A stretch of DNA of 64,000 nucleotides from an uncultured Actinomycetes bacterium (GTDB taxonomy: Bacteria; Actinomycetota; Acidimicrobiia; Acidimicrobiales; Acidimicrobilacustridaceae). A program made the position numbers and the translations under genes. The notes beneath the pieces are model-generated. The model saw only the letters and a list, made by a program, of their open reading frames with translations, did not search any database and was not told the origin of the DNA. Position 1 is the first letter of the stretch. Each line of letters begins with the position of its first letter. Location of the stretch: positions 1 through 64,000 of the forward strand of contig CALBSE010000011.1 of assembly GCA_937927725.1 (NCBI GenBank), read 5' to 3'. Shown here piece after piece: positions 1 to 9,297 of this stretch.

Positions 1-212
1 GCTGGGCCGCAGCGATTGTTCCGATCGCCAATGACTGGCTGCAAGACCGCACATCAGCGCTGAGTTTGTACGGCTATGTCACCGAGGTGCGACCAGAACT
101 CGACACGAGTATCGAGACGACGTTCAAAGCCTTATGCGGAACACTCAAAGAGACGCAGCCAACTGATGGTTCCTACATGCTCACGATCGACGACGTCTGT
201 GCCAACTCATGA
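1..212 (+). CDS. C-terminal end of an unrecognised protein (partial)
   Basis: An open frame enters from the left edge and ends at the TGA at 210-212, giving about 69 residues. It is rich in Ala, Leu and Thr, with no motif I recognise. Its stop overlaps the start of the next gene in an ATGA arrangement, which implies translational coupling and supports it as a real gene end. No function can be given because the N-terminus lies outside the window. Confidence 0.6.
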   Translation, partial: WAAAIVPIANDWLQDRTSALSLYGYVTEVRPELDTSIETTFKALCGTLKETQPTDGSYMLTIDDVCANS

Positions 213-391
213 GTGAAGAACTGTCCTCGGCGACTTCAAACAAGAATGGAAACGCTGCTGACGACGTGCTCGATGCAAACGGCCCGTGTATGTCGTGTGG
301 TTCGCCGAACGCGCGCATCTGGCACACACCCGATGGTCCGGCTCGTTTGTGTCCACCGTGCGCAACGCTCAACGGCATTGGCTGTCCGTAA
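209..391 (+). CDS. Small protein with two CxxC pairs (zinc-ribbon-like)
   Basis: A 60-residue product starts at an ATG that overlaps the stop of the upstream gene by 4 nt. The N-terminal half is polar and probably disordered. The C-terminal half carries CMSC and CPPC, a spacing consistent with one four-Cys zinc site. It ends just before the convergent SDR gene. Coupling and the paired CxxC motifs make it plausible. The function is unknown; a small DNA- or protein-binding accessory of the truncated upstream gene is only a guess. Confidence 0.5.
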   Translation: MSEELSSATSNKNGNAADDVLDANGPCMSCGSPNARIWHTPDGPARLCPPCATLNGIGCP

Positions 392-405
392 CGACGAAGC
401 CGCAG

Positions 406-1239
406 TTAATGCGTTCCTGCACTGGAACCCAAGCTGACTTCAATCACTTGGCCAGTCATGCTGCTCGCAGCATCGGCGGCAACAAACAACACCGCTCGCG
501 AAATCTCCTCGGGATCCATCCACGCAACACCCAGTCGATTCATTGCTTGATAGCGCGGCGTGACATCTTCACGAGTTGGTGAGTCCATATCGGGGCAAAA
601 GAGTTTGTACATCGCTTCGTTATGCAACATCGCCGTATCCACTGCGGCTGGGGCAATGGCATTGACGGTGATGCCCTTGTTCGCAACTTCCATCGCCAGC
701 GACTTCACCATGCCAATGACACCCCACTTCGCAGCAACGTAATGAGCGAGATTTGCGTTACCCATGCGGCCCGCCATTGACGAGGTCGCGATGATCCGTC
801 CGTATCGACGCTCGAGCATGTGAGGAAGCACGGCGCGAATGGTCTTAAACGTGCCGGTGAGATCAACGTCGATCATGTCGTTCCAGGTGTCATCGTCAAG
901 TTCGTGGAACTTGCCGTAACCAGTGACACCAGCGTTGGCCACGCAAATGTCAATCTGCCCAAAGGCGTCGATACCCGCTTCAACGACCAGCCCGATGGCG
1001 GCGGTGTCACGAATGTCGGCGGGGATGGAAAGGCATCGCTGCCCGGTTGCTTCGACCAAGGTGACCGTCTCGGCCAGTTCGGCCGCTGTACCTAATGAAT
1101 AAGGAACGGTGGCGATGTCGGCACAGATGTCGGTGACCACAACGTCGGCACCCTCGTTGGCCAATGCGATGGCATGAGCCCGACCCTGACCACGAGCCGC
1201 ACCGGTAACGAGAGCGACTCTTCCCTGAACTGTCCCCAT
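406..1239 (-). CDS. Mycofactocin-dependent SDR-family dehydrogenase
   Basis: A 277-residue short-chain dehydrogenase, probably an alcohol dehydrogenase that passes hydride to a tightly bound NAD and then to mycofactocin. The Rossmann motif TGAARGQGRAHA is near the N-terminus, an active-site Ser follows TS, and YVAAK is the Tyr-Lys pair. After the second beta strand (VVTDIC) there is an insertion of about 30 residues containing VPYSLGT and AELAET. That insertion is the hallmark of the mycofactocin-coupled SDR subfamily, which holds its nicotinamide cofactor non-exchangeably. The start at 1239 is chosen for its AAGGGGAG ribosome site; an upstream Met would add 21 basic residues not typical of the family. 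The mft genes begin 14 kb away. Confidence 0.88.
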   Translation of the reverse strand: MGTVQGRVALVTGAARGQGRAHAIALANEGADVVVTDICADIATVPYSLGTAAELAETVTLVEATGQRCLSIPADIRDTAAIGLVVEAGIDAFGQIDICVANAGVTGYGKFHELDDDTWNDMIDVDLTGTFKTIRAVLPHMLERRYGRIIATSSMAGRMGNANLAHYVAAKWGVIGMVKSLAMEVANKGITVNAIAPAAVDTAMLHNEAMYKLFCPDMDSPTREDVTPRYQAMNRLGVAWMDPEEISRAVLFVAADAASSMTGQVIEVSLGSSAGTH

Positions 1240-1296
1240 GACTCCCCTTCTTCCCCCGGACTGCAACTTCTGGGCCGACGCTAGTTGTCGAAGGCC

Positions 1297-1302
1297 TAGC
1301 AT
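1297..1302 (+). promoter_or_regulatory. Probable -10 box (TAGCAT)
   Basis: TAGCAT lies about 50 nt before the phosphotransferase start at 1353, which has an AGGGGGAAC ribosome site. The same TANNNT plus AGGGGGA layout recurs before several genes in the window. No convincing -35 box is visible. Confidence 0.4.
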
Positions 1303-1352
1303 CGCTCCCGCAGCAGCAGGCCAACAGCCTGTTCAGATTCAGGGGGAACAAC

Positions 1353-2477
1353 ATGCCGGTTGCAGGTCAGCGCGATCCAGATCAGATCCGAGGCGTACTC
1401 ACCGAATGGATGGCGCGGCAGATGCCCGACGCCACTGAGGTCACGATCACAAACCTCGTCGTTCCGCAATCGAGTGGCTTCTCCAATGAGACGTTCCTGC
1501 TCGATGCCAGTTGGGTGGAAAACGGCGAGAAGGTCGACGCTGAACTTGTTCTGCGCAGTCAGCCCGTAATGAGTTTGTTGTTTCCCGAGATCGATCTCGT
1601 GACCCAGCAGTACTTATCAATGAAGCTCCTCGGTGAACATTCCAACGTTCCCGTTCCCAACACGCGCTGGGCCGAGCGCGACACCTCTGTTATCGGCGGA
1701 CCGTTCTTCATGATGGATCGCTTGAACGGTGTCGTTCCTGGCGATGCGCCGCCATATACCGAAACAGGTTTTGTCGTTGATATGACCGATGAGCAGCGCG
1801 CTCGTTGGGCCTATAACGGCGTTGAAGCTCTCACTCGCGTCGGCAAAGTTGATTGGAAAGCAGCCGGCTTCGAACACCTCGATCAGAAACATCACGGCAA
1901 ACTCGGACCCGAACAGCGTCGCGGCTATTTCCAGAACTACAAGAACTGGGCAATGAAGGGCGAGACACATCCGGTCATTGATCCGGCATGGGACTGGCTT
2001 GTTGCCAACTGGCCCGAAGATGGCGAACACATTGAATTGTGTTGGGGCGATTCCCGTCCCGGTAATCAGATGTATGGAGGTCCCGACAACACCGAAGTGA
2101 TTGGTGTGTTCGATTGGGAAATGGTGTCGCTCGGCAATAGCGAAAGCGACCTTGGTTGGTGGCTGTTCCTTCAGCAGTTCTCGATCGAGAGCGCAGGCGC
2201 GACGTTGCTACCCGGCATGCTCGACCGCGCTCAGACCATTGCGCTCTGGGAAGAACTCATGGGCCGCCCCGCAACCCACGTCGACTTCTACGAGATCCTC
2301 GCTGGCTTCCAGTTCGCGCTTGTCATGGTGAAGTTGGCCGAGATGTACGTCGCCGAATCAGGCGATCCCGCAATCGGTGCGATGGCGATCTACAACCCGG
2401 TTACGGCAATTACCGCTCGAATGCTCGGTATTGAAGTTCCAGGCCTCGCCGATGTGTTGAAGCGACCAGAGGCCTAA
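1353..2477 (+). CDS. Phosphotransferase (APH-like) family protein
   Basis: A 374-residue protein of the aminoglycoside-phosphotransferase-like kinase fold. The catalytic loop reads WGDSRPGN instead of the HGD(x4)N of classical APH enzymes, and the metal-binding motif is VFDWEM. The WGD form occurs in the branch of this family found beside acyl-CoA dehydrogenases and other lipid genes, so antibiotic resistance is not implied. The likely role is small-molecule or acyl-thioester-linked phosphorylation; the substrate is unknown. It is divergent from the mycofactocin-type SDR, and the strong AGGGGGAAC ribosome site supports the ATG at 1353. Confidence 0.8.
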   Translation: MPVAGQRDPDQIRGVLTEWMARQMPDATEVTITNLVVPQSSGFSNETFLLDASWVENGEKVDAELVLRSQPVMSLLFPEIDLVTQQYLSMKLLGEHSNVPVPNTRWAERDTSVIGGPFFMMDRLNGVVPGDAPPYTETGFVVDMTDEQRARWAYNGVEALTRVGKVDWKAAGFEHLDQKHHGKLGPEQRRGYFQNYKNWAMKGETHPVIDPAWDWLVANWPEDGEHIELCWGDSRPGNQMYGGPDNTEVIGVFDWEMVSLGNSESDLGWWLFLQQFSIESAGATLLPGMLDRAQTIALWEELMGRPATHVDFYEILAGFQFALVMVKLAEMYVAESGDPAIGAMAIYNPVTAITARMLGIEVPGLADVLKRPEA

Positions 2478-2482
2478 GCAAC

Positions 2483-2698
2483 TCAGTCTTGCGCGACAAC
2501 CCGAACTTCGATGCCGTCGTATTCGACGACGTCTCCATCGCGCAACTGACGGCCCCGGCGCGTCTCTGCTTCGCCGTTCACGCTGAGCTCACCCTCGGCG
2601 AGCAGAAACTTCGCGTCCGAACCTGAATCAACGAGGTTCGCCAACTTCAGAAATTGTCCGAGACGAATGGTGTCGGTGCTGATTTCGATCTCGTGCAT
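2483..2698 (-). CDS. S4-domain RNA-binding protein (RqcP/YbcJ-like)
   Basis: A 71-residue protein that is essentially one S4 domain: IRLGQFLKLANLV, then GSDAKFLLAEGELSVNG and a basic RRGRQLRDGD segment. Small free-standing S4 proteins bind structured RNA, and some act on stalled ribosomes. The start at the internal Met (2698) is preferred because the upstream extension overlaps the glycosyltransferase stop and does not belong to the domain. It is the last gene of a leftward set with a glycosyltransferase and an RmlC-like protein, probably by proximity only. Confidence 0.8.
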   Translation of the reverse strand: MHEIEISTDTIRLGQFLKLANLVDSGSDAKFLLAEGELSVNGEAETRRGRQLRDGDVVEYDGIEVRVVAQD

Positions 2699-2702
2699 TT
2701 TC

Positions 2703-3797
2703 TTAGTCTCGCCGAATTTTTCGCGCCAACGAGCCAAAGAACCGCAAAGGACGAGTTATTCGCATCGAACGACTCGCCATAAGTCGTGAAATAGCGTCGT
2801 GTGAGTCCAACCGACGCTGCTCAATCTCACGATCGCGCTCGTGCACTTGCGCCTCGAGCGCTTCAGCCCGGCTCTGAATATTCAGAATGTGTTGGTGCTG
2901 CTCGGCAACAGACGCCTCGAGCGCGGAGATCGTGTCTGTCATGCCATCGATGTGTCGTTCTGAATACTGCGCAAAATCGATGATTATCTGGCTGGCTTCG
3001 CGGCCGACAATTTCCGATATCGGAGCAGATTTGTGATCGGTTTCTCGAGCCTGATTCGGTTGATGTTTCGTCTCGAACCGTTGGCCGTTTCTCTCGAACA
3101 AGAAACGGCCAAGGAGACTCGGAGTCGATCCGTTTCGCGCATGAGAGATAACAGCACTGGGTTCGAGAACCGCAATCATTCCATTACGCGTCACTCGATA
3201 ACCGAAGTCGACATCTGAGTACAGAAGCGGAAAAAACGCTGGGTCCATTCCGCCAACCGCATCCCATGCGTCGCAGCGAACAAGGGCCCCACTGAGTGTC
3301 ACCCAGTCGAGACGGAATTCAGGATCAAACGCTTCTGGAGCTACGTCTTCGAATGGGTACCACTGATCCGGCACGCCGTCTGGCCGAACCGTTCCTGCTC
3401 GACTCTTCGCAGGAACAAGTCCTTGCTCATTCAAAATGATCGGCGAGACGATCGCGGGATTGTCCGAACGTTCTTGTCGTTCGATGAGAGCAGTCAAACA
3501 ATCCGATGAAACAGTCATGTCATCTTGGATAATCCACAATCGCGGCGCAGTTATGGACTCGCGAGCGAAATTTATCCCGCCGGGAAAACCGAGATTCAGG
3601 CCTGGCTCAAAAATCGTCACCGGTCCGAGGTCAACATGCTCGACCCTTGGGTCGTTCCAGACAATCACGATGGCGAGGCGCCCCTCGATCTCAGACGCAC
3701 ACACCGAATCGATGCACGCCCGGAGACGAGACATATTCCCCGCAAGCGTTGGAACGACTGCGACGACGTCTGGATCGTTCTCAAGCGAAACGATCAT
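2703..3797 (-). CDS. Family-2 glycosyltransferase with C-terminal coiled coil
   Basis: A 364-residue cytosolic or peripheral glycosyltransferase. The N-terminal 240 residues form a GT-A domain: VVAVVPTL at the start, a WIIQDDMTV metal motif near residue 90, and a later LLYSDVDFGYRV acceptor-site motif. The last 90 residues are Glu/Arg/Gln-rich with heptad character (ALEASVAEQHQHIL and onward), then a basic tail. Rhamnosyl- and galactofuranosyl-type transferases often look like this. The gene sits 2 nt after the RmlC-like gene, suggesting one operon for decorating a surface polysaccharide. Confidence 0.85.
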   Translation of the reverse strand: MIVSLENDPDVVAVVPTLAGNMSRLRACIDSVCASEIEGRLAIVIVWNDPRVEHVDLGPVTIFEPGLNLGFPGGINFARESITAPRLWIIQDDMTVSSDCLTALIERQERSDNPAIVSPIILNEQGLVPAKSRAGTVRPDGVPDQWYPFEDVAPEAFDPEFRLDWVTLSGALVRCDAWDAVGGMDPAFFPLLYSDVDFGYRVTRNGMIAVLEPSAVISHARNGSTPSLLGRFLFERNGQRFETKHQPNQARETDHKSAPISEIVGREASQIIIDFAQYSERHIDGMTDTISALEASVAEQHQHILNIQSRAEALEAQVHERDREIEQRRLDSHDAISRLMASRSMRITRPLRFFGSLARKIRRD

Positions 3798-3799
3798 CG

Positions 3800-4369
3800 T
3801 CAGTCGGTACTCGGCCGACGCAGTTGTTGACGGGGAAAGTACTTCTCGACATCAACGGGAATGCTGTCGGAATACCAAGGCATCGTGAGGCGATCCGGAG
3901 CTTCGTACTTGTACGGCTGCGACGGAAAATTCACGAGCACTGTTTCTTCCGGCGCGACGTTCACGCTGAGATGCCATACACCTGCCGGAATCAGTAGCTG
4001 ACGAATCCCCTGAGGCGTGAGGGCCACTTCCTGCACTTGCTGATAGGTCGGTGAGTTGAAGCGAGCGTCATAGAGCACCGTCATGGTCTCGCCAGAAATC
4101 AAGTTGTAGCGGTCGTCTTTGTGCTCGTGGACGCCCCAGCCCTTCAACGTTCCAGGACGGATTGTGAACACGTAACTGGCGATGACGGGATCGTTCCAAA
4201 ATTCAGGATCGCGCTCAATGTTGATGAGTTCGAAGAGGCGACCACGATGATCAACGTGGGAAACGACCGATCGCATGAGGACGCCATCGATGGTGCCTTT
4301 CACGCTGGTTCCCGACGAATCAACGGTCGGGCCATCGGCAATCGCACCGAACTTCTCGAACGCAGTCAT
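3800..4369 (-). CDS. RmlC-like cupin (dTDP-4-keto-sugar epimerase family)
   Basis: A 189-residue cupin related to dTDP-4-dehydrorhamnose 3,5-epimerase and WxcM/FdtA-type sugar isomerases. Visible signatures are HVDHRGRLFEL, the strand segment GTLKGWGVHEHKDDRYNLISGE with the family's His-rich active region, and LLIPAGVWHLSVN. Nucleotide-sugar epimerases use such a His/Asp pair. No rmlA, rmlB or rmlD lies nearby, so the exact sugar is uncertain. It leads the operon with the glycosyltransferase at 2703-3797. Confidence 0.8.
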   Translation of the reverse strand: MTAFEKFGAIADGPTVDSSGTSVKGTIDGVLMRSVVSHVDHRGRLFELINIERDPEFWNDPVIASYVFTIRPGTLKGWGVHEHKDDRYNLISGETMTVLYDARFNSPTYQQVQEVALTPQGIRQLLIPAGVWHLSVNVAPEETVLVNFPSQPYKYEAPDRLTMPWYSDSIPVDVEKYFPRQQLRRPSTD

Positions 4370-4493
4370 CCGCTACGACCCTCCCTCATTCCCCCCGTTG
4401 TCTGAGGGCTGCTGGCTGAAAACGTAGTCGTCTTCCAAATCACACGATTCTTCAATCGTTCACGCAACGGTTCGTGGCCTGGCGGTCTCGGCC

Positions 4494-4499
4494 TACGCT
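4494..4499 (+). promoter_or_regulatory. Probable -10 box (TACGCT)
   Basis: TACGCT is 33 nt before the ATG at 4532, which carries a CAGGGGGAC ribosome site. It matches the recurrent TANNNT hexamers of the window. Confidence 0.4.
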
Positions 4500-4531
4500 G
4501 GCGAACTCAACTCGCCTTTCAGGGGGACGTC

Positions 4532-4966
4532 ATGGACAGCACCGAAGCTCGCAACAAAGAGGTCGTAGAGAACTACTGGTACGCCCATTTCGAGCGCGAC
4601 TGGGATGCCATGGCCACCTTCTTCACCGAGGATTGCCACTACACCGATGTCGGCATGGACCCAGTGGGGGCCATCGGTGGCGCTGCCATCGTTCGTCGTC
4701 TCAAGATCGGCATCGAACCGCTACAGGGGTACTTCCACTTCCCGAAACACATCGTTGCTCAAGGAAACATGGTGATCTGGGAACACATGGAACGCTGGAT
4801 GTTCCACACCGGTGAGGTCATCGACCACCCGTTTGTCACGGTCATGGAAGTTCGCGACGGCAAGATCAGTCGCTGGCACGACTATTCACATATCGGTCAC
4901 TTGATCGACAACGCGCCGCAGTGGTGGCTTGACCACATCATCACCGCGTCGGCAGAACCGGCGTAG
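4532..4966 (+). CDS. NTF2-like (SnoaL-type) protein
   Basis: A 144-residue single-domain cone-shaped NTF2-like protein. The opening helices (ENYWYAHFERDWDAMATFF), the TDVGMDPVG strand and the closing VMEVRDGKISRWHDYSH segment are typical. Family members are ketosteroid-isomerase-like isomerases, hydrolases or ligand-binding proteins; the active-site residues here do not point to one substrate. The window has three such proteins (also at 9834 and 25380). It converges on sbcC with only 3 nt between stops. Confidence 0.78.
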   Translation: MDSTEARNKEVVENYWYAHFERDWDAMATFFTEDCHYTDVGMDPVGAIGGAAIVRRLKIGIEPLQGYFHFPKHIVAQGNMVIWEHMERWMFHTGEVIDHPFVTVMEVRDGKISRWHDYSHIGHLIDNAPQWWLDHIITASAEPA

Positions 4967-4969
4967 TCG

Positions 4970-7900
4970 TTAGCCGTTTGGACGAACGGTGAGGGTTGAA
5001 CCCTTGCCGTTGGGAAGTCGGTCGACACGAATACCGATCGGCAGCGATTCCTTCATTGCCTCAACGTGGGTAATGACACCAACGGTGCGGCCACCCGCCT
5101 GAATCTGCATGAGGGCTTCGACTGCTTGATCGAGCGATTCGGGATCAAGCGAACCGAATCCTTCATCGACAAAGAGCGCTTCAAACACTCGCCCGTTTGC
5201 GTTGCCACCATCACCGATGACATCGGCCAGGCCGAGCGCGAGTGCGAGTGACGCTTGGAATTGTTCGCCACCACTAAGCGATCCGGGACGTCGCGATGCA
5301 CCTGTGTGCGCATCGAGCACGCGAAGGTCGAGTCCTGACTGTCGACCGCCGTGGCCGGAATCGTCCGATCGCTCGATTCGATAGCGGCCATTCGTCATTT
5401 TTCCAAGGTGATGATTCGCGGCTGCAGCAACGCGTTCGAGTTCGCCGGCAAGCACCCACGTTTCGAGCGCGATGCGCTTTGGTCCTTGTCCATCGCAGGT
5501 TTTGGCGAGCGACTCAAGCGCCTTTGACTGGTCAACCGCATCTCCCGATCCGCGCTTGATCGTGTCAGCTTCATCAAGATTCGCGCGGGCACGATCGAGA
5601 TGCGCTGCGACCTGGCTGACCGCGGCCGAAGCTTCGTCAGAAATGCTTCGAGCTTGGTGCGCCGCCAGTTCAAGGTCCGTCGCGTCGGGGCGATCGGTCG
5701 GAAGTTCAAGCTTGAGGTTTTCAGCGATGAGGGTCTGATTTGCCGCGCTCCGAGTTTCGTACGTCTCGACGGTTTCGGTGATCTCAAAAAGGGAAGCGCT
5801 ATCAAGCGCAACTGCTTTGGCTTCTTCGACCGATGCAAACGATGAAGACGAAAGGGCATCTGCAAGCGCCGATGCAGAAACAGTCGCGGTCGCCTCCGCA
5901 GTCGTCGCGGCCACCGCTGCGGTTCGACATGAAGTGACGAGCTCGTCGACCAAATCGAGCGCGCCAGCAAGTACGTCGAGGGCGTGGAGTGCGCCTGCGG
6001 CATCGACATCCCACGCCGCTGCAAGTTCGCCAAGATCTTTACGCAGCTCGTCGCGCTTTAATTGGGCCGCCTCGATCTTCGGACCAATGCCTGCCAGCTC
6101 GAGATAGATGTCGCTTAGGCGATCAGTGATCGAGGATTTTTCTTCGACCGCCGCAAAAATTTCGGCGTCGAGTTCGGCCAGTTGAGTTTGGGCCTCGCGC
6201 GCAGTTGAGAGTTCGGCCTGCACCGCTGCGTGCTCGGCGCCGAGCTCATCAACGGACTTCTTTGCAGCATCGCCGAGAGATTCCACGAGATCGTGTTGTC
6301 GATCGCCTAGCCGGAGAAGTTCCCGGGTCGCCCCCATGAGTGCAGTGCTCGCCGCATCGCGATCAGCACTGTTCACCTTGCTCTCGCCCCCGGAGGAAGC
6401 GGGCCTCGGATGTTCCGGTGAACCACAAACAGGGCAGGCCTCGCCCTCGACAAGTGATTCCGCGAGTCGTGGCGCGGCCGAATCATCGAATGCCTTGATT
6501 GCCTCGCGTTGGCGGGTGAGGGCCTTGTCCTGGACCTCTTGCGCCGCAGGAATCTGTTCCCCGATCTCGGCAAGGTCGCGACGCCGCTGCAGGACTTCCG
6601 CTGACTTTTCAACCTTCAGGGCACGTTCAGGCTCGGTTGCTGCGAGCGCCTCAACCACGAGCTTTTCGCTCTGACGTGGTTCGAGAAACTTTTCGATTTC
6701 GACCGCTCGCACTCCGCGTTCGTCCCGTTCGGTTTCAAGTTTCTGTGACTGAACCTGAAGGCGGCCAAGAAGTTCCGACGCACTCGCGAGCTCGTTGAGA
6801 GAGTCACGTTGTGAGTTGTTCTTCGCACGTGCGACAACAAGCGCATCGGCAGCAAGATCGGGGTCGAGATGGTCGCCAATCGCTGCTGCCTGCAACGCTT
6901 CACGAAGAGCAGTCCGCTGAGCCGCAAGGAGTTCGGCAGCTTCGCGACTCGCCGCGGAATCGCGCTGTTGGCTTTCTAACGCGAGAAGGACAGGCTCTGC
7001 CGATAGTGCTGCGTCGCGGGTTGTTCGGAGCTTTGTGATCTCGTCGGATTGCTCGTCGAGACTGCGGCGCTCTTCGGCAAGCTGCTTGCGCTTGTCCCAA
7101 GCGGAAATAACTGACAGTGCTTCGGTATGTGCAGCGACCGCCCGGTCGGCCTGTTGAGCCAAGCGGCGCTCTTCAACCTCGAGCGGAGCGGTGCGCTGTT
7201 CGAGCTGGTCGAGACGGGCCGCGAGGAGTTCCAACGACTCTTCCTCGGTTGCTTCATCGGCCGATGCATCACCGAGTTCTTCGGACACTTCGTCAACTGC
7301 TAGTTCGACAAACTCTTCCGAGAGTTCACCAAGCGGTTCGTCCACACTGTCTGGATTTTGTGGCAGCAGCACTTCGGCCGCATCCAACGAACCACGAATG
7401 GCGAACTGGTGCTGACGAAGTTGCTCTTCAATGTCAGCAACCACGCTCTTTGCAGCATTCGCCTGCGCTTTAAGTTCCTCAACGACGTCTAGCCACTTGC
7501 CAGTTCCGAACAACTGACGAAGCAAGGGAAGCCTTGTCGCTGTGTCGGCGAGCAGAAACTGCTGGAAGCGACCCTGGGGAAGAAGAATCACTCGCTCGAA
7601 CTGCTTGGCGTCGAGGCCTACGAGTTCAACGCAGGTCTTTGCAACCTTTATCGCACCGCTTTCGAGCGCAACGCCATCGGACTCGCGCACCAATGACGCC
7701 TTTGCGGTCTCTTTGACCGGTGAACCGCCACCACGCTTACGCGGTTTGAATTGTTCCGGAGTTCGTTCAACTCGGTACTCAATCCCACCTATCGCAAATC
7801 GAAAGACCACTGAGCAGGTGGGGTCAACATCGGCATGTTGTGAGCGAATATCACCTTTGTCTCGCGCGCCAGGAACCTCGCCATAGAGCGCGTAGGCCAT

Positions 7901-8041
7901 CGCATCGAAAATTGTTGTCTTGCCGGAACCGGTCGGACCGGTCACGACATAGAGACCCAGTTCCGCCAGCGATGTGAAATCAACCGATTGCGTGCCCGGG
8001 TACGAACCAAAGGCGGTGAACTCAAGACTGAGCGGCTTCAT
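4970..8041 (-). CDS. sbcC: SbcC, Rad50-type ATPase of the SbcCD nuclease
   Basis: A 1023-residue SMC/Rad50-like ATPase that with SbcD opens hairpin and protein-blocked DNA ends. The Walker A motif GPTGSGKTT is at residues 35-43. Long coiled-coil arms follow, and the zinc hook CPVCG is near residue 533, roughly mid-protein. The signature LSGGEQ and Walker B FVDEGFGSLD lie in the last 120 residues. One arm carries a very acidic Glu/Asp/Ser/Ala stretch near residues 225-270, longer than I would expect. The start overlaps the stop of sbcD by 4 nt, so the two are translationally coupled. Confidence 0.96.
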   Translation of the reverse strand: MKPLSLEFTAFGSYPGTQSVDFTSLAELGLYVVTGPTGSGKTTIFDAMAYALYGEVPGARDKGDIRSQHADVDPTCSVVFRFAIGGIEYRVERTPEQFKPRKRGGGSPVKETAKASLVRESDGVALESGAIKVAKTCVELVGLDAKQFERVILLPQGRFQQFLLADTATRLPLLRQLFGTGKWLDVVEELKAQANAAKSVVADIEEQLRQHQFAIRGSLDAAEVLLPQNPDSVDEPLGELSEEFVELAVDEVSEELGDASADEATEEESLELLAARLDQLEQRTAPLEVEERRLAQQADRAVAAHTEALSVISAWDKRKQLAEERRSLDEQSDEITKLRTTRDAALSAEPVLLALESQQRDSAASREAAELLAAQRTALREALQAAAIGDHLDPDLAADALVVARAKNNSQRDSLNELASASELLGRLQVQSQKLETERDERGVRAVEIEKFLEPRQSEKLVVEALAATEPERALKVEKSAEVLQRRRDLAEIGEQIPAAQEVQDKALTRQREAIKAFDDSAAPRLAESLVEGEACPVCGSPEHPRPASSGGESKVNSADRDAASTALMGATRELLRLGDRQHDLVESLGDAAKKSVDELGAEHAAVQAELSTAREAQTQLAELDAEIFAAVEEKSSITDRLSDIYLELAGIGPKIEAAQLKRDELRKDLGELAAAWDVDAAGALHALDVLAGALDLVDELVTSCRTAAVAATTAEATATVSASALADALSSSSFASVEEAKAVALDSASLFEITETVETYETRSAANQTLIAENLKLELPTDRPDATDLELAAHQARSISDEASAAVSQVAAHLDRARANLDEADTIKRGSGDAVDQSKALESLAKTCDGQGPKRIALETWVLAGELERVAAAANHHLGKMTNGRYRIERSDDSGHGGRQSGLDLRVLDAHTGASRRPGSLSGGEQFQASLALALGLADVIGDGGNANGRVFEALFVDEGFGSLDPESLDQAVEALMQIQAGGRTVGVITHVEAMKESLPIGIRVDRLPNGKGSTLTVRPNG

Positions 8042-9198
8042 CGCGTCACCTCGTTGGTGATGAAGACCTTGTCGATCGCAGCAATCACGGTGTCACGCTG
8101 CAGCTCGCTCAGGGGTTCATTCACGATGTCTTCCCAGAACTTCTCTGCTGCGTCACGAGGTGCAAGCGCTGAACGAATTTCATCGTTCGGACCAATGGCT
8201 GTTGATGTCCCTGCCATCTTCATAACGACGTCGGTGCAATAGGGATAGACCTCGAGCAGGCGCGACTTTGCATCGACCACGTAGGCGTTGTCGGTGAGTA
8301 CGGCCTTTACGTACTTCTCGGCAGCTTCGGGGTGCGCACCAGGTGTGAGCAGTTCCTCGATCGTGCCCGTAATGGTGATGACACCTCGACCCACCGGCAC
8401 TGGCAGCGCGTCGACTGAACATGCACCGTTTGCACTCATGTCGATGAGCACCACGGACTTCGGCCCAGTCTCAGAAAACGAATAGGCAATCGGCGTTCCC
8501 GAATAGCGAACCTGTTCGAATCCGCCAATCATCTGTGGTGTGTGGAGATGACCCAACGCGACATACGAGAAGCCTTCGAGCGCGGTTGCCGCTACTTGAT
8601 CGGTGCCACCAACCGTCAGTTGTCGTTCAGACTCGGCAGTTGTTGATCCGCCCACAAAGGCGTGAACGACGGCGAGAGAACGGGAAGCGGCCGACGTGGC
8701 CCGAGCTTGATCCAGCGCCTTCTGAAGCACTGACTCGTGGGTGGGCCGAATGTCCGCCTCGGCCAACTCCGTCTTCCATTCGGGCGGAGCCAGCTGCGGA
8801 TCGAGAAAGGGAACAAGGGCAATATCGAGCGGCCCATCGGTGAAGTCGAGGGTCAGGATCTCGCCGGCCCGGCCGTAACCACCCCGCACAAAGATGCGGG
8901 CGCCATCGGTGAGTCCGTCGAAGGCCGCCACGCGATCGGCACCGTCGTGATTGCCGGCAATGGCCACCACGGTGATTCCGGCCTTGTGGAACGCGGTGAG
9001 GGTGTCTCGCCACAACACCACGGATTCCTGGGGCGGAATTGAGCGGTCGTAGAGGTCGCCCGCCACAACAAGGAGCTCGACCTTCTCGGCAACTGCGACC
9101 TCGAGGAGCCATTCGCAGAACTCGGCCTGGGTCTCGTGTAGCGACACCGAGCCAAAGCTGCGGCCTAGGTGCCAGTCGGAGGTGTGGAGGATCTTCAT
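8038..9198 (-). CDS. sbcD: SbcD, Mre11-type exonuclease subunit
   Basis: A 386-residue metallophosphoesterase, the nuclease partner of SbcC. The motifs run in order: LHTSDWHLG, VVAGDLYDRSIPP, AIAGNHDG, and later ALGHLHTPQ, the metal-binding set of Mre11/SbcD. The start at 9198 is chosen because the conserved MKILHTSDWH begins there; a TACGAT hexamer 12 nt upstream suggests a near-leaderless promoter. An upstream Met would add 27 unrelated residues. It overlaps sbcC in an ATGA arrangement. Confidence 0.96.
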   Translation of the reverse strand: MKILHTSDWHLGRSFGSVSLHETQAEFCEWLLEVAVAEKVELLVVAGDLYDRSIPPQESVVLWRDTLTAFHKAGITVVAIAGNHDGADRVAAFDGLTDGARIFVRGGYGRAGEILTLDFTDGPLDIALVPFLDPQLAPPEWKTELAEADIRPTHESVLQKALDQARATSAASRSLAVVHAFVGGSTTAESERQLTVGGTDQVAATALEGFSYVALGHLHTPQMIGGFEQVRYSGTPIAYSFSETGPKSVVLIDMSANGACSVDALPVPVGRGVITITGTIEELLTPGAHPEAAEKYVKAVLTDNAYVVDAKSRLLEVYPYCTDVVMKMAGTSTAIGPNDEIRSALAPRDAAEKFWEDIVNEPLSELQRDTVIAAIDKVFITNEVTR

Positions 9199-9297
9199 CG
9201 CCGTTGCCGATCGTAGAGGTCGCCACCGACAGGGGCGTCGGCTCCAAGTGAAACGCACTCGGCCATAGGAAATGTGCACATTTGGACCATTTTTTCT

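Noticed and set aside
1353..2477. Aminoglycoside resistance gene
   Set aside because: The catalytic loop is WGD and not HGD, as in the lipid-associated branch of the family, and the gene lies among catabolic genes.
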